27,291 bases of DNA, from NCBI GenBank assembly GCA_045534775.1, contig JAZSKI010000026.1, positions 1 through 27,291 on the forward strand, given 5' to 3'. Below, piece after piece: positions 8,570 to 15,900 of the stretch. A program made the translations under genes and the position numbers. This stretch comes from JAZOTK01 sp045534775. Its GTDB lineage: Bacteria > Bacillota > Clostridia > RUG12999. The notes below the pieces were generated by a model that was given only the letters and a program-made list of their open reading frames with translations, was not told the origin of the DNA and did not search any database. How positions within the stretch are numbered: the first letter of the stretch is position 1; each line of letters opens with the position of its first letter.

Positions 8570-9999
8570 AATATGAAGCAGTAATCGGTATCGAGGTTCA
8601 TGCAGAGCTATCGACCAAAACAAAAATATATTGCGGCTGTGAAAATAAATTCGGCGGCGAAATTAATACTCATTGCTGTCCTGTGTGTACGGGAATGCCG
8701 GGAGCACTCCCCGTACTTAACGGCAAGGTGGTTGAATATGCAGTCAAAGCGGGCCTTGCAATGAACTGCGAAATCACTAAAGAAAGTAAACAGGACAGAA
8801 AAAACTATTTCTATCCCGACCTTCCGAAAGCATATCAGATTTCGCAGTTTGATTTGCCCCTTTGTCACGACGGCTATATTGAAATCAATACAGAAAACGG
8901 CAAAAAGAAAATCGGAGTTACGAGAATTCATATTGAAGAGGATGCAGGAAAATCCCTCCACGACGTGGTTCCGGGTGCATCACTGATGGATTATAACCGT
9001 TGCGGCGTACCGCTTATTGAAATAGTATCAGAACCGGATATGCGTTCAGCGGCAGAGGCGAAGGAATATCTTGATACCTTAAAGGCAATACTTCAATATA
9101 TAGGAGTATCCGACTGTAAGATGCAGGAAGGGTCACTTCGCTGTGATGTCAACGTCTCTATTCGTCCTGAAGGGCAGAAGGAATACGGCACACGTACGGA
9201 AATGAAAAACGTAAACACCTTCAGCGGTGCGCTTAAAGGTATAGAATTTGAAATCAAACGCCAGACAGAAATTCTTGAAAAGGGCGGAATAATTGAGCAG
9301 GAAACCAGACGCTGGGACGATGCAAGCGGCGAGAGCTTGCCTCTTAGAAGCAAGGAAGATGCCCACGATTACAGATATTTCCCCGAACCTGATTTGATGC
9401 CTATAGTTATTACGGACGGGGAAATTGAAAATATAAGAAAAACCATTCCCGAACTGCCGCATATTAAACGTCAGCGCTATGTACAGCAGTACGGACTGCC
9501 TGAATATGACAGCGACCAGCTAACTCAGCTTAAACCTACAGCGGATTTCTTTGAAGCTGTAATCGAAAAGGGCGCGGCTCCAAAAGCGGCGGCTAACTGG
9601 ATTATGGGCGATATTTGGAGAATTATGAACGAAAAGTTTATGTTAATTGAGGATTTGCCCTTTACGGCGGCACAGCTTGCCGAAATGATAGGCGAGATAG
9701 ATAAGGGTACAATCAGTAATACGGCGGCAAAGCAGGTTCTTGAGAAAATGTTTGAAACCGCTGAAAATCCCTCGGTTATAATAGATAAATTAGGTCTCAG
9801 ACAGGTAAATGACGAGGGTGCAATACTTGAAATAATAAAGAGTGTTATTGAAGCAAATCCCGCCTCCGTAGAGGACTATAAAGGCGGTAAGGACAGAGCA
9901 GTAGGCTTCCTTGTAGGACAGGTTATGAGACAGTCAAAGGGCAAAGCTAATCCTAAAACCGTAAACAAACTGCTTGCGCAGGAGCTTTCTAAACTGTAA
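8566..9999 (+). CDS. gatB: Asp-tRNA(Asn)/Glu-tRNA(Gln) amidotransferase subunit B
   Basis: This 477-residue subunit binds the mischarged tRNA, phosphorylates the acyl group with ATP and accepts ammonia from GatA. The N-terminal catalytic domain has YEAVIGIEVHAEL, the zinc-site Cys pairs in the CGCEN and CCPVCTGMPG region, YFYPDLPKAYQISQ, and RCGVPLIEIVSEPD. A helical region and a C-terminal YqeY/GatB-type tRNA-binding tail (VGQVMRQSKGKANPKTVNKLL) follow. Length is normal. It overlaps gatA by ATGA, indicating translational coupling, and rnr begins 19 nt after its stop. Confidence 0.97.
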   Translation: MKYEAVIGIEVHAELSTKTKIYCGCENKFGGEINTHCCPVCTGMPGALPVLNGKVVEYAVKAGLAMNCEITKESKQDRKNYFYPDLPKAYQISQFDLPLCHDGYIEINTENGKKKIGVTRIHIEEDAGKSLHDVVPGASLMDYNRCGVPLIEIVSEPDMRSAAEAKEYLDTLKAILQYIGVSDCKMQEGSLRCDVNVSIRPEGQKEYGTRTEMKNVNTFSGALKGIEFEIKRQTEILEKGGIIEQETRRWDDASGESLPLRSKEDAHDYRYFPEPDLMPIVITDGEIENIRKTIPELPHIKRQRYVQQYGLPEYDSDQLTQLKPTADFFEAVIEKGAAPKAAANWIMGDIWRIMNEKFMLIEDLPFTAAQLAEMIGEIDKGTISNTAAKQVLEKMFETAENPSVIIDKLGLRQVNDEGAILEIIKSVIEANPASVEDYKGGKDRAVGFLVGQVMRQSKGKANPKTVNKLLAQELSKL

Positions 10000-10018
10000 T
10001 TTTAAGGATGGTGCAGGG

Positions 10019-12121
10019 TTGACCAGAGAAGAAAAAATATATGAATTTATGCGTAGTGACGGGTATGTTCCTTTAATGGAAAAGGAGCTTATGACGGTGC
10101 TTGATGTGCCTGAGACGGACAGGGCAGAGCTTGAAGAAATTTTGCTTCGGCTTATAGACGAAGGGAAGATTATGAAAAGTCGCCGCGGCAGATATGTAGC
10201 TACAAAAGGAATGGGTCTTTTAAACGGAATATATCAGGGTAGCGACAGAGGCTTTGGCTTTGTAACGGCAGAAGGCGAGGATAAGGATATATTCATTGCA
10301 TCGTCAAATACGGGCGGTGCAATGAACGGCGACAGCGTGGTTTTAAAGCTTATTGCAAAGGAAGCGGAAGGCAAAAGGGCTGAAGGAAAAATAACCAAGG
10401 TTACAAAAAGAGCAAATAGGACGCTTCTTTGTACCTTAAAACGCCGTTTCGGCAAATGCGTGGCAATTGCCGATAACAAGAGAATATGGCAATATATTCA
10501 TATAAATCCCGCCCATACAATGGGAGCCGAAAACGCTCAGAAGGTTATGGTTGAAATAACAAAATATCCTGAAGAAAGTAAGGATGCAGAAGGCAGAGTG
10601 GTTGAGGTTTTAGGCTATCCCGATGACCCTGAAACTATGAAGCTTTCGGTTATGAGAAGCTTCGGACTTGAGGAAGAATTCAGCGATAAGGTTATGGAAG
10701 AGGTAAAAGCTGTACCGAAAACCGTTACGGCGGAAGCCGCGGCGGAAAGACGAGACCTGCGCAGCGAGCTTATCATAACCATAGACGGCGAGGATGCCAA
10801 GGATTTAGATGATGCGGTTTCTGTTAAGATGCTTGAAAACGGCAACTATCTTCTGGGTGTTCATATTGCAGATGTTACTCATTATGTGAAAGAAAACAGC
10901 GAAATCTTAAAAGAAGCAACCGAACGAGGCACAAGCGTGTACCTGGCAGGCGGAGTAATCCCTATGCTGCCGAGGGAGCTTTCCAACGGAATTTGCAGTT
11001 TAAATGAAAATATCGACAGGCTTACTCTTTCAATAGATATGGAAATCACACCCAAAGGTGAAATAATTTCCCACGATATTTATAAGGCGGTAATTAAAAC
11101 CCGTCATCGGATGAATTATACTGATGTAACAAGGCTTTTAAAGGGAAACAAAAAGTTGAGAGAGCAGTATGAGGATATTACCGAAATGCTCAAAAATATG
11201 AAAGCCCTGGCGGAGCTTTTGAGGAAACGCCGCAAAAAAGAAGGCAGTATAGATTTTGAATTTCCCGAAATAAAACTGATTTTTGATGATGCAGGCAGAG
11301 TCATTGATCTGTACCCTTATGAATACACCATTTCCAATATAATAATAGAAGAATTTATGCTGGCGGCAAACCGAACGGTAGCAGAGAGGTTTTTCTGGCA
11401 GGAACTGCCTTTTGTATACCGTGTTCACGAACCACCCTCGGAGGACAAAATCACCGAGCTTATGAGGGTGCTGTCGGTGTTTAATCTTAAGATTAAAGGT
11501 AAGGCTGAAAATATCCATCCGAGGGAATTGCAGAAAATTTTAGAAGAAATAAAAGGGCAACCCTATGAACAGGTGGTATCAACCATAATACTCCGCAGTA
11601 TGATGAAAGCGGACTACAGAACAGAAAACAAAGGACATTTTGGACTGTCGGCAAAATATTATTGCCATTTCACCTCGCCCATACGCCGCCTTGCAGATTT
11701 GACAATACATCGGATTATAAAATCGGCAATCGAAGGTGAGGACTGCGGCAGATATGAGAAAATGGCGGAAACGGCGGCACAAAAAGCAAGCGACCGCGAA
11801 ATTATCGCCGAGGAGGCAGAACGACTCAGCCGCAAGCTTAAAATTGCCGAATATGTGGCAGATTTTGTGGGTATGGAATGTGAAGGTATAATTTCGGGTA
11901 TAACCCAATCGGCATTTTTTGTCACTCTTCCAAACGGAGTGGAAGGCAGAATTTCTCTTTCGGATTTGCAGGATGATTACTACGTACTTATACCGACGTC
12001 CTACAGCCTGCGCGGCGAAAGAACGGGAAAAACCTATAATATGGGGGATAGCGTAAATATCATCATTGCGGCGGCGGACAGAGTAACGGGAGATATTACT
12101 TTTTTAATTGATAACGACTGA
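10019..12121 (+). CDS. rnr: Ribonuclease R (3'-5' exoribonuclease, RNB family)
   Basis: This 700-residue processive exonuclease degrades structured RNA and takes part in rRNA and mRNA quality control and, with SmpB/tmRNA, in trans-translation. Domains in order: an N-terminal helix-turn-helix-like segment, cold-shock OB folds (GFGFVTAEGEDKDIFIAS), the RNB catalytic domain with clustered Asp residues DGEDAKDLDD (256-265), SPIRRLADLTIHR near the end of RNB, and a C-terminal S1 domain (CEGIISGITQSAFFVTLPNG). The open frame extends back to 9974 inside gatB, but that N-terminus is not family-like. I choose TTG at 10019, which has AAGGA about 10 nt upstream and gives LTREEKIYEFM. It follows gatB and lies 14 nt before the NUDIX gene. 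Confidence 0.95.
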   Translation: MTREEKIYEFMRSDGYVPLMEKELMTVLDVPETDRAELEEILLRLIDEGKIMKSRRGRYVATKGMGLLNGIYQGSDRGFGFVTAEGEDKDIFIASSNTGGAMNGDSVVLKLIAKEAEGKRAEGKITKVTKRANRTLLCTLKRRFGKCVAIADNKRIWQYIHINPAHTMGAENAQKVMVEITKYPEESKDAEGRVVEVLGYPDDPETMKLSVMRSFGLEEEFSDKVMEEVKAVPKTVTAEAAAERRDLRSELIITIDGEDAKDLDDAVSVKMLENGNYLLGVHIADVTHYVKENSEILKEATERGTSVYLAGGVIPMLPRELSNGICSLNENIDRLTLSIDMEITPKGEIISHDIYKAVIKTRHRMNYTDVTRLLKGNKKLREQYEDITEMLKNMKALAELLRKRRKKEGSIDFEFPEIKLIFDDAGRVIDLYPYEYTISNIIIEEFMLAANRTVAERFFWQELPFVYRVHEPPSEDKITELMRVLSVFNLKIKGKAENIHPRELQKILEEIKGQPYEQVVSTIILRSMMKADYRTENKGHFGLSAKYYCHFTSPIRRLADLTIHRIIKSAIEGEDCGRYEKMAETAAQKASDREIIAEEAERLSRKLKIAEYVADFVGMECEGIISGITQSAFFVTLPNGVEGRISLSDLQDDYYVLIPTSYSLRGERTGKTYNMGDSVNIIIAAADRVTGDITFLIDND

Positions 12122-12135
12122 AATGAGGCGACAAT

Positions 12136-12681
12136 ATGAAATATGATGAACCTACAATAAATTCAGAGCTTATTTATGAAGGGAAAATTATCAGAGTCAG
12201 ACGGGATACCGTAAAACTTATAAACGGAACGGAAGCGAGCCGCGAGGTGGTGGAGCATCCGGGAGGGGTCTGCGTGGTTGCCTGTACCGATGACGATAAA
12301 ATTTTAATCGTAAAACAGTTCAGAAAACCCTTTGATGAAGAAACCCTTGAAATCCCTGCAGGTAAGCTTAACTACGGCGAGGACCACTATGACTGCGGTC
12401 TGCGTGAGCTTAAAGAGGAAACAGGCTACGAGGCAGGAAGATATGTCTATCTGGGCGAGTATTATCCAACACCGGGCTTTTGCGGCGAGAAAATAAACAT
12501 ATACTACGCCGATAAGCTTGTAAAAGGCGAAAGCTGCCCCGATGAGGACGAGTTTTTAGATGTATATGAATACACCTATGATGAGCTTTTCAGTATGATT
12601 TTAAAAGGCAAAATCAAGGACGCAAAAACAGTTATAGGCTTGCTGTTATCTAAAGAAATGAAAGAAAAAGGAAAACTGTAA
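12136..12681 (+). CDS. nudF: NUDIX hydrolase, probable ADP-ribose pyrophosphatase
   Basis: This 181-residue protein has a complete NUDIX box at 76-98: Gly76, Glu82, Arg90-Glu91, Glu94-Glu95, Gly97. The preceding IIRVRRDTVKLINGTEASREVVEHPGGV and the PTPGFCGEKINIYYA region after the box are typical of the ADP-ribose pyrophosphatase branch (B. subtilis NudF type). That enzyme cleaves ADP-ribose to AMP and ribose-5-phosphate, which would clear a product of NAD+ breakdown. The exact substrate cannot be proved from sequence. It is the last gene of the ligA run and is closed by a terminator. GAGGCG precedes the ATG. Confidence 0.88.
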   Translation: MKYDEPTINSELIYEGKIIRVRRDTVKLINGTEASREVVEHPGGVCVVACTDDDKILIVKQFRKPFDEETLEIPAGKLNYGEDHYDCGLRELKEETGYEAGRYVYLGEYYPTPGFCGEKINIYYADKLVKGESCPDEDEFLDVYEYTYDELFSMILKGKIKDAKTVIGLLLSKEMKEKGKL

Positions 12682-12705
12682 ACAAATGTAAATTCAGCAT
12701 ATAAC

Positions 12706-12748
12706 CGCAGGAAGAGGATTTAAAAAAATCAAATTCCTGCGTTTTTTT
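12706..12748 (+). terminator. Rho-independent terminator closing the ligA-nudF operon
   Basis: CGCAGGAA (12706-12713) pairs with TTCCTGCG (12734-12741) across a 20-nt AT-rich loop and is followed by seven T. It lies about 25 nt after the NUDIX stop. Confidence 0.88.
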
Positions 12749-12758
12749 ATAAAACCTC

Positions 12759-12787
12759 TTGACAAGTTAACGAATGTTTGCTATAAT
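12759..12787 (+). promoter_or_regulatory. Consensus sigma-A promoter for the methyltransferase-TetR gene
   Basis: TTGACA (12759-12764) and TATAAT (12782-12787) are perfect consensus boxes 17 bp apart. Transcription would start near 12794. Such a strong promoter on a regulator gene suggests it is held down by a repressor. Confidence 0.92.
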
Positions 12788-12809
12788 ATAAGTGAATGAA
12801 TGTTAACTT
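12764..12809. promoter_or_regulatory. Candidate operator: inverted repeat AAGTTAAC / GTTAACTT flanking the -10 box
   Basis: AAGTTAAC (12764-12771) and GTTAACTT (12802-12809) form an exact inverted repeat centred on the -10 box. One arm overlaps the end of the -35 box and the other covers the first transcribed bases. A direct repeat GAATGTT also occurs at 12772-12778 and 12798-12804. Protein bound here would block polymerase, and the encoded TetR domain makes autorepression the natural guess. The 38-bp centre-to-centre spacing is wide for one TetR dimer. Each GTTAAC is itself a palindrome, so two dimers or a higher-order complex may be involved. Confidence 0.55.
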
Positions 12810-12822
12810 AGAGGTGATGGGT

Positions 12823-14193
12823 ATGAATACCGGGTATTTAGCGGCTTATGCCATAAACCAACATGCCATAAACAGCGGTAATCCTTTGGTGGAGGATTAT
12901 GTTGTAAGGCGGCTTATGAACAGCGGGGATTTCCTGAGCATCAGGGAATATATTTTGGAGAACAAAGAAAAGCTTTCCGATGGCAAAAGCTTCCCCAATG
13001 ATAATATAGCGTTAAAATACATAACCGAGGAAAAGCTGATACCTACGGCGGCTGCAACCCTGAGATTTTGCGAGGATGCTGTGAAAACAGCAGTAAAATC
13101 GGGGTGCAGTCAGTTTGTGATTTTAGGTGCAGGGCTAAACACCTTCGCTTTCAGAAACAGCGACAGTGTTAAAATATTTGAAGTAGACAGCCGAGAGCAG
13201 GTGGAGGATAAAAAATCAAGGATTTCGGAAGCGGCTTTGGATATGCCTGAAAATTTAGTGCAGGTATCTGCCGATTTTCTTAAAGAAAATTTAATTGAAG
13301 CTCTTGAAAAGGCAGGCTTTGATAAAACCAAAAAAAGTATTTTCTATTTCAGTCTTATGCAGTCAAATCCCGAAGAAGCTGAGCTTAAAAAGGTATTGAA
13401 GGAAGTCTCCGACCTTTGCGAGGGTACGGATATAGTTATGGATTTTTCGCAAAACAGCAGTATTATGACGGAGAAAGCGAAGTTTTCGGGAGATTATCAG
13501 GACCTAGAGGTGCTTTTAAGCAGAAATGGCTTTGAAATTTATGAACACCTTGATGAAAATGAGCTTAGTAAACGGTATTTTTCTGACGGGCATCAGGCAC
13601 AGGCGGGTTGTCTGCTGGCGGTTTTAAAGAAGCGGCAGGAAGCTCCTGAAGAAACTGCGGCAAAGGAAAAGCCCGTCCCTGCGGCGGAAAAATCCGAAGT
13701 AAAGGTCCGAAAGCCCGTACTTAACCCTCAAAAAATCAAAAAAATAATTGAAGGCGGAACAAAGGAGAAAATTCTGAAGGTATCCTTAAAGCTATTTTCA
13801 GAGCAAGGCTTCACCGCCGTCTCGGTACGTGACATTGGTGGTGAGCTTGATATTTCCCAGGCGGCTCTTTATAAGCATTATAAGAATAAACAGGATATTC
13901 TCGATAATATAATTTCTATTATGACGGAGCAGATTGATGAGATTATCCGAAACCGTCAAATGAAAAATTTGGAAAATGAGTATGTGGATTTATGGTGCGA
14001 AACTACTGAAAGAAAACAATTTATGAGATTGCTGACTATTTGTCGTTTTTCAAACGAAAAAACAGCCGGTCTTTATAATAAATATTTTGCCGAGGGGCTT
14101 GTGGAATATTTTGAAAAGGCAGGAGTAACTCCTGCGGAAGAAAAAGCCGCCCTGACAGCTTTTAAACTCATATTACGGGACAGTAAGGCGTGA
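12823..14193 (+). CDS. Fusion of a leucine-carboxyl-methyltransferase-like SAM domain with a TetR-type DNA-binding domain
   Basis: This is one continuous frame of 456 residues. Residues about 5-268 resemble the LCMT/Ppm1 class I methyltransferase family: ATLRFCEDAV (78-87), motif I FVILGAGLNTFAFRN (98-112), acidic EVD (120-122) for the SAM ribose, and a C-terminal QAGCLLAVL strand. The usual EGVLxYL segment is replaced by FYFSLMQ, so activity is uncertain. A Pro/Ala/Glu/Lys linker (271-300) leads to a TetR N-terminal helix-turn-helix (about 313-359: KEKILKVSLKLFSEQGF, then ISQAALYKHYKNKQDI) and a short helical C-terminus. I choose ATG 12823 because GAGGTG ends 6 nt upstream; the earlier in-frame ATG 12796 lies at the transcription start. 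The architecture suggests a regulator whose sensor is a methyltransferase-like domain. It stands alone between a terminator and the next promoter. Confidence 0.82.
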   Translation: MNTGYLAAYAINQHAINSGNPLVEDYVVRRLMNSGDFLSIREYILENKEKLSDGKSFPNDNIALKYITEEKLIPTAAATLRFCEDAVKTAVKSGCSQFVILGAGLNTFAFRNSDSVKIFEVDSREQVEDKKSRISEAALDMPENLVQVSADFLKENLIEALEKAGFDKTKKSIFYFSLMQSNPEEAELKKVLKEVSDLCEGTDIVMDFSQNSSIMTEKAKFSGDYQDLEVLLSRNGFEIYEHLDENELSKRYFSDGHQAQAGCLLAVLKKRQEAPEETAAKEKPVPAAEKSEVKVRKPVLNPQKIKKIIEGGTKEKILKVSLKLFSEQGFTAVSVRDIGGELDISQAALYKHYKNKQDILDNIISIMTEQIDEIIRNRQMKNLENEYVDLWCETTERKQFMRLLTICRFSNEKTAGLYNKYFAEGLVEYFEKAGVTPAEEKAALTAFKLILRDSKA

Positions 14194-14250
14194 TATGTAT
14201 TATGTGAACGGTAGCTTCTTTTGCGGGGGAATAACCGTAGCAGGCGCGCG

Positions 14251-14279
14251 TTGATAGTTTGGAATTTGGATTTTATAAT
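14251..14279 (+). promoter_or_regulatory. Sigma-A type promoter for the zinc-ribbon membrane protein
   Basis: TTGATA (14251-14256) and TATAAT (14274-14279) have 17-bp spacing. The predicted start near 14286 leaves a short leader containing GGAG (14290-14293) before the ATG at 14303. Confidence 0.75.
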
Positions 14280-14302
14280 ATTTTTAACAGGAGATGGAAT
14301 AA

Positions 14303-15166
14303 ATGAGATATTGCTGCAAATGTCAGATAAAAATTGAAGATAATGAAGAAAGATGCCCGATTTGCGGAAAGCTTATAGAGGGCTATGTAAAACCGGAAAA
14401 TAACGGGGCGAGTCCTCTTTATGAGACAGGAAACCTGGATTTTAACGGCTGGTTAAAGAATTTCTTACAGCTGAATTCCTTTAAAGCAGCTGTCATATTA
14501 TGTATAATAAGCTTTATAATTTCTGTGGTTATGTCTTTTACGGAAGGCTTCGGCTTTTCGGCGATAGTGGCGGCTGTAGCCTCTGCGGTGGGGATTATAC
14601 CCTTTGTTATGCTGCTGGGCGACAGAAATAATCGGGGAAACGGCGATAAGGCTTTAAAAATCTTCAAATTTATGAGGGTGCTGGCGATAATTCAGATAGT
14701 GCTGCTTGGTATTATGATAGGCTTATTTATGCTTGCGGCGGCGGTTATGGCTGTTGTGGGAACAACTCCCTTCGGACAGCTTTTGCCCTTTGAATTTTAT
14801 TATATAGAAGAGGGAATGGCATATATTGTAGCGGCATCGCTGTTTTTGGGAACGATATTTGCGGCGGCGATTACCTTACCTTATGCTATAAGTTGTCTTA
14901 ATCTTACAAATGACATAATTTTGGGGCTTAAGGGCGCGGAATTACCTAAGCTTCGCGGTGCTGTAGCATACAGAGTTTATAGTGTCATTGTTTTTGTGTT
15001 TTCCGTTTTAACCGCCTTAAATCTCTTTACCTTCAGCACAAATTTGGTTATGGATTTGATTTTGGGAACGGAGACAATTATTTCTGCCATTCCTGCTTTG
15101 ATTTTTTCAGATTTGCTGTTGCGTCTTAATAACGCGGTGAAAACAGAACATTATAAAAAAAATTAG
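14303..15166 (+). CDS. Zinc-ribbon multi-pass membrane protein of unknown function
   Basis: This 287-residue protein starts with a compact zinc-ribbon: C4-x2-C7 and C18-x2-C21, in the form YCCKCQIKI and CPICGKLI. A linker to about residue 55 follows. Six hydrophobic segments (about 61-79, 84-105, 125-152, 172-200, 222-242, 248-274) should cross the membrane. Proteins with a zinc_ribbon_2-like head on a polytopic body are common in Clostridia, but I recognise no transporter or enzyme motif. The zinc head should lie in the cytoplasm. It has its own promoter, and the next gene has another, so it is probably a single-gene unit. The neighbouring regulator upstream could control it, but no copy of the GTTAAC repeat is seen in its promoter. 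Confidence 0.7.
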   Translation: MRYCCKCQIKIEDNEERCPICGKLIEGYVKPENNGASPLYETGNLDFNGWLKNFLQLNSFKAAVILCIISFIISVVMSFTEGFGFSAIVAAVASAVGIIPFVMLLGDRNNRGNGDKALKIFKFMRVLAIIQIVLLGIMIGLFMLAAAVMAVVGTTPFGQLLPFEFYYIEEGMAYIVAASLFLGTIFAAAITLPYAISCLNLTNDIILGLKGAELPKLRGAVAYRVYSVIVFVFSVLTALNLFTFSTNLVMDLILGTETIISAIPALIFSDLLLRLNNAVKTEHYKKN

Positions 15167-15174
15167 AATATCTC

Positions 15175-15203
15175 TTTACAAAAAATGCGTTGCGTGGTAT
15201 AAT
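15175..15203 (+). promoter_or_regulatory. Sigma-A type promoter for the cytidylate-kinase-like gene
   Basis: TTTACA (15175-15180) and TATAAT (15198-15203) are 17 bp apart, starting just after the previous stop codon. The leader of about 58 nt ends in GGAGGGATTTAT before the ATG. Confidence 0.75.
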
Positions 15204-15267
15204 ATAGTTTAAGGAAACCATATACAAGTTCATTGTATTCCGGTACAGGAAGATTGGAGGGATTTAT

Positions 15268-15882
15268 ATGACAAACAAAATTATTACTATCAGCCGTCAG
15301 TTCGGTAGCGGTGGAGGATATATAGGAAAACAGCTTTCAGAAAGGCTTGGTATACCGCTGTATGATAAACAGGTACTGAGTGTAGCGGCAAAAGATAGCG
15401 GGTTCAGCGAAGAAGTGCTGGAATATTCTGAAGAAATGCCCGTTACGAGTCTGCTTTATTCAATAGCTGCAGGAGCAGGTATACATAGCGGTACTATGGG
15501 ATTACACAGTCTGCCTCTCGGCGACAAGCTGTTTCTGGCACAGTTTGATGCTATTAAAAAGCTGGCACAGCAGGGTCCCTGCATATTTATAGGCAGATGC
15601 TCGGACTATATTCTCCGTGAAGAGCCGAATTGTATTAATATATTTATTCACGGCGATATGGATAAAAGAATTGAGCGTATTGCAAAGGAACATTCCTTAA
15701 CACCTGCGGAAGCGAAACAAAAAATCACGAAAATCGACAAACGCCGCGCAAGCTATTACAGCCATTATACTTCGGAAAAATGGGGCGTAGCGGGAAGATA
15801 TGATATGACCGTCAACAGCAGTACCCTCGGTATTGACAAAACCGTTAAGCTTATAGAAAATTTTATATGGCTTTCGGAATAA
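15268..15882 (+). CDS. Cytidylate kinase-like family protein
   Basis: This 204-residue protein starts ITISRQFGSGGGYIGKQLSERLGIPLYDK, a P-loop variant with the order typical of the cytidylate-kinase-like family (PF13189). CIFIGRCSDYILRE and NIFIHGDMDKRIERIAKEHSLT follow, and a lid-like segment (KIDKRRASYYSHYTSEKWG) carries the conserved Arg and Tyr. The family is widespread in Clostridia. It differs from true CMP kinase (Cmk), and its substrate is not settled. Strong RBS GGAGG. The rRNA methyltransferase starts 18 nt downstream, so the two are probably co-transcribed. Confidence 0.88.
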   Translation: MTNKIITISRQFGSGGGYIGKQLSERLGIPLYDKQVLSVAAKDSGFSEEVLEYSEEMPVTSLLYSIAAGAGIHSGTMGLHSLPLGDKLFLAQFDAIKKLAQQGPCIFIGRCSDYILREEPNCINIFIHGDMDKRIERIAKEHSLTPAEAKQKITKIDKRRASYYSHYTSEKWGVAGRYDMTVNSSTLGIDKTVKLIENFIWLSE

Positions 15883-15900
15883 ACGGCAGAGGTATGAAAA

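Noticed and set aside
9974..10018. Upstream extension of the rnr frame into gatB
   Set aside because: The extra 15 residues are not family-like and overlap gatB; TTG 10019 has a ribosome binding site and gives a normal N-terminus.
12796..12822. Earlier in-frame ATG for the methyltransferase-TetR fusion
   Set aside because: It lies at the predicted transcription start with no ribosome binding site; ATG 12823 has GAGGTG at proper spacing.
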